This document shows, piece by piece, positions 61,112 to 64,000 of a stretch of DNA of 64,000 nucleotides. A program made the translations under genes and the position numbers. Numbering within the stretch: position 1 is the first letter of the stretch; every line of letters begins with the position of its first letter. The notes below the pieces were generated by a model. That model had not been told where the DNA came from and did not search any database. It worked only from the letters and a program-made list of their open reading frames with translations. The stretch comes from JAJFUE01 sp041687335 (lineage in GTDB: Bacteria; Sumerlaeota; Sumerlaeia; MVZB01), in the NCBI GenBank assembly GCA_041687335.1, contig JAWLCE010000001.1, positions 62,001 through 126,000 on the forward strand, given 5' to 3'.

Positions 61112-61542
61112 TGGGAGACCGGCTTGGTAGTTTCCCTTTGCCCGGACTCAAGCCGCTCCAGACGCTTGTCGAGGCCATAGAGCCTGCGCAGCAGCATCTG
61201 GTTGACCCGGCGCAGGTAATGCAGCCGCAGCACGACCAGCTCGAAGCCGAAGACCAAGGCCAGAATCATCAAACCCAGCCAGAAGACGATCAGCCGCCCG
61301 TAGGGGTCTTCCTGCGTCAGGGGGTGCTGGACCAGTGAGGCCAGCAGTCCAAGCGCGGCGGCGAATTGAATGACGGCGATGATGGCCTCCCACCAGCGAG
61401 GGGCCAGGCGCTCGCGCACGATGGCCTCATCCTGAAGGTCCTTGAGGCGGTCGGCCAAGTCCAACTCACGCAGCAACTGGTCCTTGTCGCGTGGGTAATG
61501 GGGCGGGGGATCCTGCTGGCTCATGGTCGCATCACCGGCCAA
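61105..61542 (-). CDS. Two-helix membrane protein with C-terminal coiled coil
   Basis: A 145-residue protein with two hydrophobic segments (about 51-69 and 83-105) and a basic amphipathic C-terminal helix ('LRRVNQMLLRRLYGLDKRLE'). No family recognised. TTG 61542 has 'aggagccattc' upstream and is my preferred start; ATG 61524 is the alternative and would drop six residues. Convergent with the winged-helix gene. Confidence 0.6.
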   Translation of the reverse strand: MAGDATMSQQDPPPHYPRDKDQLLRELDLADRLKDLQDEAIVRERLAPRWWEAIIAVIQFAAALGLLASLVQHPLTQEDPYGRLIVFWLGLMILALVFGFELVVLRLHYLRRVNQMLLRRLYGLDKRLERLESGQRETTKPVSHH

Positions 61543-61613
61543 GAATGGCTCCTACAGTCGTGAGCATAGCAGAACCCCCCGCGCCGCTAAATCCAAAACG
61601 AGCACGGGGGGGG

Positions 61614-61738
61614 GCAGGTCGGCTCTTTGGAGCCGACATCGGAGGCCATGTTGGGTCGAAGACCCGACCTACCAGTAGATTGTCGGGTCAAAGACCCGAC
61701 CTACCAGTAGATTGTCGGGTCAAAGACCCGACCTACCT
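61614..61738. repeat. BIME-like hairpins (family C), locus 4, with 32-bp tandem units
   Basis: Starts with 'caggtcggctctttggagcc' and its partner, then a hairpin 'gttgggtcgaagacccgacc', followed by the 32-bp unit beginning 'tgtcgggtcaaagacccgac' one full and one partial time (61681-61712, 61713-61737). It lies just downstream of the DUF3568-like lipoprotein gene. Confidence 0.85.
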
Positions 61739-61743
61739 TTTCG

Positions 61744-62163
61744 TCAGTTTGCCGGGGCCGTCCCCAGCCGGTTTTCGATGTCGCGCATGATCTCATAGGA
61801 GAGGGCCTGGTCGCCCCAGATGCCGACGCGTACGGCGACCTGGGTCACGTTGTCGCCGGAACGTTCGAGGTTGACGGTGACGTCGCGATCGCGATCTCCG
61901 CCTTCGCCACGCACGCGGGTGCGGGTTTCGCCGGGATCATGCTCAACGGTATAACCGCGGGCCTGCAGGGTGGCGATGGTGGCCTGATGGACGCGGTCGA
62001 TGGGATGAGAAACATCGGTGGTGAGGTCGCCGCGGGCCCAGCCGGCCCCGGCCGCGCCGGCACCGGCCGCGCCGACACCGGTCAAGACCTCGCGAGTGGA
62101 GCAGCCGACGCCCACCAGCGCGATCAGCGCCAGGGCGAGCATCAAGGGGGTTGGATATTTCAT
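61744..62163 (-). CDS. DUF3568-like lipoprotein
   Basis: A 139-residue lipoprotein with signal 'MLALALIALVGVGC' (lipobox Cys at about 21), a Gly/Ala-rich linker, then a domain with 'VHQATIATLQARGYTVEHDP' and 'TVNLERSGDNVTQVAVRVG' that matches the DUF3568 pattern. Function unknown. ATG 62163 has 'aaggagatccaaccc' upstream; the longer open frame above has no ribosome site. Confidence 0.7.
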   Translation of the reverse strand: MKYPTPLMLALALIALVGVGCSTREVLTGVGAAGAGAAGAGWARGDLTTDVSHPIDRVHQATIATLQARGYTVEHDPGETRTRVRGEGGDRDRDVTVNLERSGDNVTQVAVRVGIWGDQALSYEIMRDIENRLGTAPAN

Positions 62164-62692
62164 GGGTTGGATCTCCTTGGTCTGGATGTTTGCTTCCGCA
62201 ATATCGGGAATGATTCCAGTATAGCTTTCATCAGGCGGGGGCGGAAAATTTTTCGATTGCGACGGGCGCGGGGGCCCGCGCTGCGCGCGGTGGGGAGATG
62301 GGGCGCAGCAAGCGCACAGCGCGAATGTGGGGGATTTAAAGATTTTGCTCAAAAAGCGGTCGCTGATCCGCTATGATGCCTTCAGGCATGGCGGGCGAGG
62401 ATGAGCCCGGAGCCGTTGAAAACATCCATGTTAACAGGTGTTTTCGGAAGCCGGCGCGGTTTCACTTGACGGAATCAGTGTCGTGTGCTTCAATCTTGAG
62501 CTAGAATGAAATACGCCGTGCCGGCAGGCTGTCGTTGTCAGTTTGCCGCGTGCGGCGCGCAAGAATGTCCCGATCATGTTAGATGTTTTCCTTACACTTT
62601 TCACCGGCAGAACGCAAATAAGACAGTGATCGGCGGACGTGTCAACGCGGCCCCGGCCGCAGTGGTTGTTTTTGGATCGAAGGAGGACTGCC
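62164..62692. other. Gene-free intergenic stretch of about 530 bp
   Basis: No credible gene. It holds a possible promoter (62466-62494) for the downstream large gene, and a 'ctgccgg'-rich stretch before it. The rest shows nothing I can name. Confidence 0.5.
62466..62494 (+). promoter_or_regulatory. Putative promoter of the window-end gene
   Basis: TTGACG (62466-62471), 17 bases, TTCAAT (62489-62494). This would give a leader of about 190 bases before TTG 62693. Confidence 0.4.
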
Positions 62693-64000
62693 TTGAGCCC
62701 TGCTAAAGCCACCCGCCCCGGATTCCGCCAATCGATGGCGGCCCCGGTGGATCCCAATCAGGCCGATCAGGGCGCGATCCATTTGTTCCACCCGGTGTAT
62801 CACGGTTTTACTTATCCGATCGGCTGTCGGATTGACATCGAACGGGTGCTGCCGGCCAACCTGGACGAAGAGGACGGCGAGGAGCTGACCGATAATTTTT
62901 CGGAGCCGCCGTCGTGGGTCGAGCGCTTCAGCCCGCTGGCAGTCCAGATTGGCGACCAGATCGTGCGCGGCCAGAACCCGGCCGACCTGATGCTCAAAGT
63001 GTATCGCACGATGTTCGACCTGTTTGCCGGCATCGGGCGCTTTATCGATTCGAGCGTGCTGCAGAACACGGGGACCAAGGTTCGCTTTCCGTTCATGTCG
63101 CTGGCGATCGACCCGGACACGCTGCACCGGATCATCGAGGCGGACTATGAGTCGGGCGACACGACATATGGGCAGTTGATGAGGCTGTTCGGGCAGGGCA
63201 CGCTCGCCCCCAGCCTGACCTCACCGTTTCACGTGATGCTGAGCCGGCTCGAGAGCGAGGCGGAGATTCGGCTGTGCGTGCGCGCGGCGTTCGTGTTTTA
63301 TACCCGCATCCTGCGGATCTATGCAGAGTTCCTGCGCGAGCACGGCGAGGGCGGCCTGATGGTGGTGCCGTGGTGGATGCCGGAGGGGGCGTTCAGCCAG
63401 CGGGTGCTGCGCATCCTGCGCGAGGAATTCAGCGATTTCTGCCGCCGCGAAAAGTATCCCGCCGCGCACCTGGTCGTGCTGCTCGACAATCACCAGACGC
63501 AGTATGCCGAAAACGACGTGCTGATGAAGTCGTGGAACCAGATTGCGGACGAGGATCCGGCCGAAGGCAATGGCCATGGCAACGGCAAAGTCAACGGGCG
63601 GGCGCGCTCGAAGAGCCAGGCCGCGGGGCTGCACCCGGGCGTGCACCGCGTCTCGGTGGTCTTCCGCGATCGCGTCTTCAGCGACTGGATCATGCACGCC
63701 AATCCCTCGGTCAAGAAGCTGCTCGACCGGACGATTGCCAAGGTGGACTCGGACATCAACCAGCAGAACGTGCACTATGGCTGGGGGCACTTCGAGGAGC
63801 TGGAGGCGATCACCTATAACCCGCGCGCCATCATCAACTTTCAGCAGAAGCTGGTCAAGCTGACCGAGCTGGGCTATCTGCCGCTGTCGCCCGACTTCTT
63901 CGTGCGCGGCAAGCTGCGCGGGGAGTTCGGCTGCATTTCTCACGAACCCCAGCAGGTGCGGATCATCGAGGGGAGCGCCGGCAACGGCTGGAACTGCGAG
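62693..64000 (+). CDS. Large GH57-like protein, 3' end outside window
   Basis: A frame with no stop runs from TTG 62693 to the window end (436 codons). 'aaggaggactgcc' is directly before TTG, a good ribosome site. Visible features: 'AIHLFHPVYHGFTYPIGCRI' near the start, 'VVLLDNHQTQ', and 'SVVFRDRVFSDWIMHANPSV', which recalls the 'FRDxxLSDxIGF' motif of GH57-like glycan-active proteins, plus a Gly/Asn-rich linker ('GNGHGNGKVNGRARSKSQ'). No catalytic residues can be confirmed. It may be a glycogen- or glucan-active enzyme related to the phosphorylase at 6074, but I cannot be sure. Confidence 0.5.
   Translation, partial: MSPAKATRPGFRQSMAAPVDPNQADQGAIHLFHPVYHGFTYPIGCRIDIERVLPANLDEEDGEELTDNFSEPPSWVERFSPLAVQIGDQIVRGQNPADLMLKVYRTMFDLFAGIGRFIDSSVLQNTGTKVRFPFMSLAIDPDTLHRIIEADYESGDTTYGQLMRLFGQGTLAPSLTSPFHVMLSRLESEAEIRLCVRAAFVFYTRILRIYAEFLREHGEGGLMVVPWWMPEGAFSQRVLRILREEFSDFCRREKYPAAHLVVLLDNHQTQYAENDVLMKSWNQIADEDPAEGNGHGNGKVNGRARSKSQAAGLHPGVHRVSVVFRDRVFSDWIMHANPSVKKLLDRTIAKVDSDINQQNVHYGWGHFEELEAITYNPRAIINFQQKLVKLTELGYLPLSPDFFVRGKLRGEFGCISHEPQQVRIIEGSAGNGWNCE

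Overview
The window is a GC-rich bacterial chromosome segment with about 55 protein genes, two tRNAs and many short intergenic repeats. Lipoboxes, Tat signals, a SurA-like chaperone, pseudopilin-type prepilins, DUF362 and Gfo/Idh/MocA proteins, and several family-39-like membrane glycosyltransferases suggest a Gram-negative-type organism. It may belong to a deep lineage such as Sumerlaeota or a Planctomycetes-like group. That placement is inference from gene content; no 16S rRNA or ribosomal protein gene is present. All calls were made by reading the sequence, without database searches.

Layout. 1-8.2 kb: two membrane glycosyltransferase-type proteins, a DUF362 protein, chorismate synthase (aroC) and an alpha-glucan phosphorylase. 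Two inverted copies of a composite repeat flank the DUF362/glycosyltransferase pair. 8.4-14.5 kb: queD, an AT-rich orphan membrane gene coupled to it, a TIM-barrel/DUF1080 fusion beside a Tat-exported Gfo/Idh/MocA oxidoreductase, a small secreted protein and an SDR oxidoreductase. 14.7-20.3 kb: tRNA-Tyr and tRNA-Thr, dnaA, a YihY-type membrane protein, and an MrfA-type helicase whose reading frame contains a palindromic repeat. 20.9-26.3 kb: a second Tat oxidoreductase and an envelope group (parvulin-like lipoprotein, M23 peptidase, small membrane proteins). 26.4-32.8 kb: a heme cluster (hemE, hemN, hemG, hemA), interrupted by an IS200-like REP-associated transposase and its tandem REP array. 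32.9-41.5 kb: ilvD, a DUF2007 protein, an SBF-type transporter, an EEP-family hydrolase, and a signalling block (PP2C phosphatase, FliL-like protein, 60-residue protein, REC protein, REC-GAF-HD-GYP protein). 41.5-49.4 kb: GNAT, FemAB-like, ERCC4 nuclease, Hsp20, CBS, SpoIID/LytB, cinA, thyX. 49.4-55.9 kb: a second REP-associated transposase with its own palindromes, then hisS, a TPR protein, mnmE, a zinc-ribbon protein and a glycosyltransferase. 56-59.3 kb: four tandem prepilin genes, each with its own TTTACA promoter and terminator. 59.5-64 kb: hemH, small regulatory or membrane proteins, a DUF3568-like lipoprotein, and a large protein cut by the window end.

The genes fall into heme synthesis (five of the pathway genes, in two places), central housekeeping, envelope biogenesis and signalling. 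The most distinctive features are the repeat ecology (at least six short-repeat families, two of them paired with dedicated Y1 transposases), the repeat inside the helicase frame, the prepilin cassette array, and the AT-rich orphan gene at 8.9 kb.
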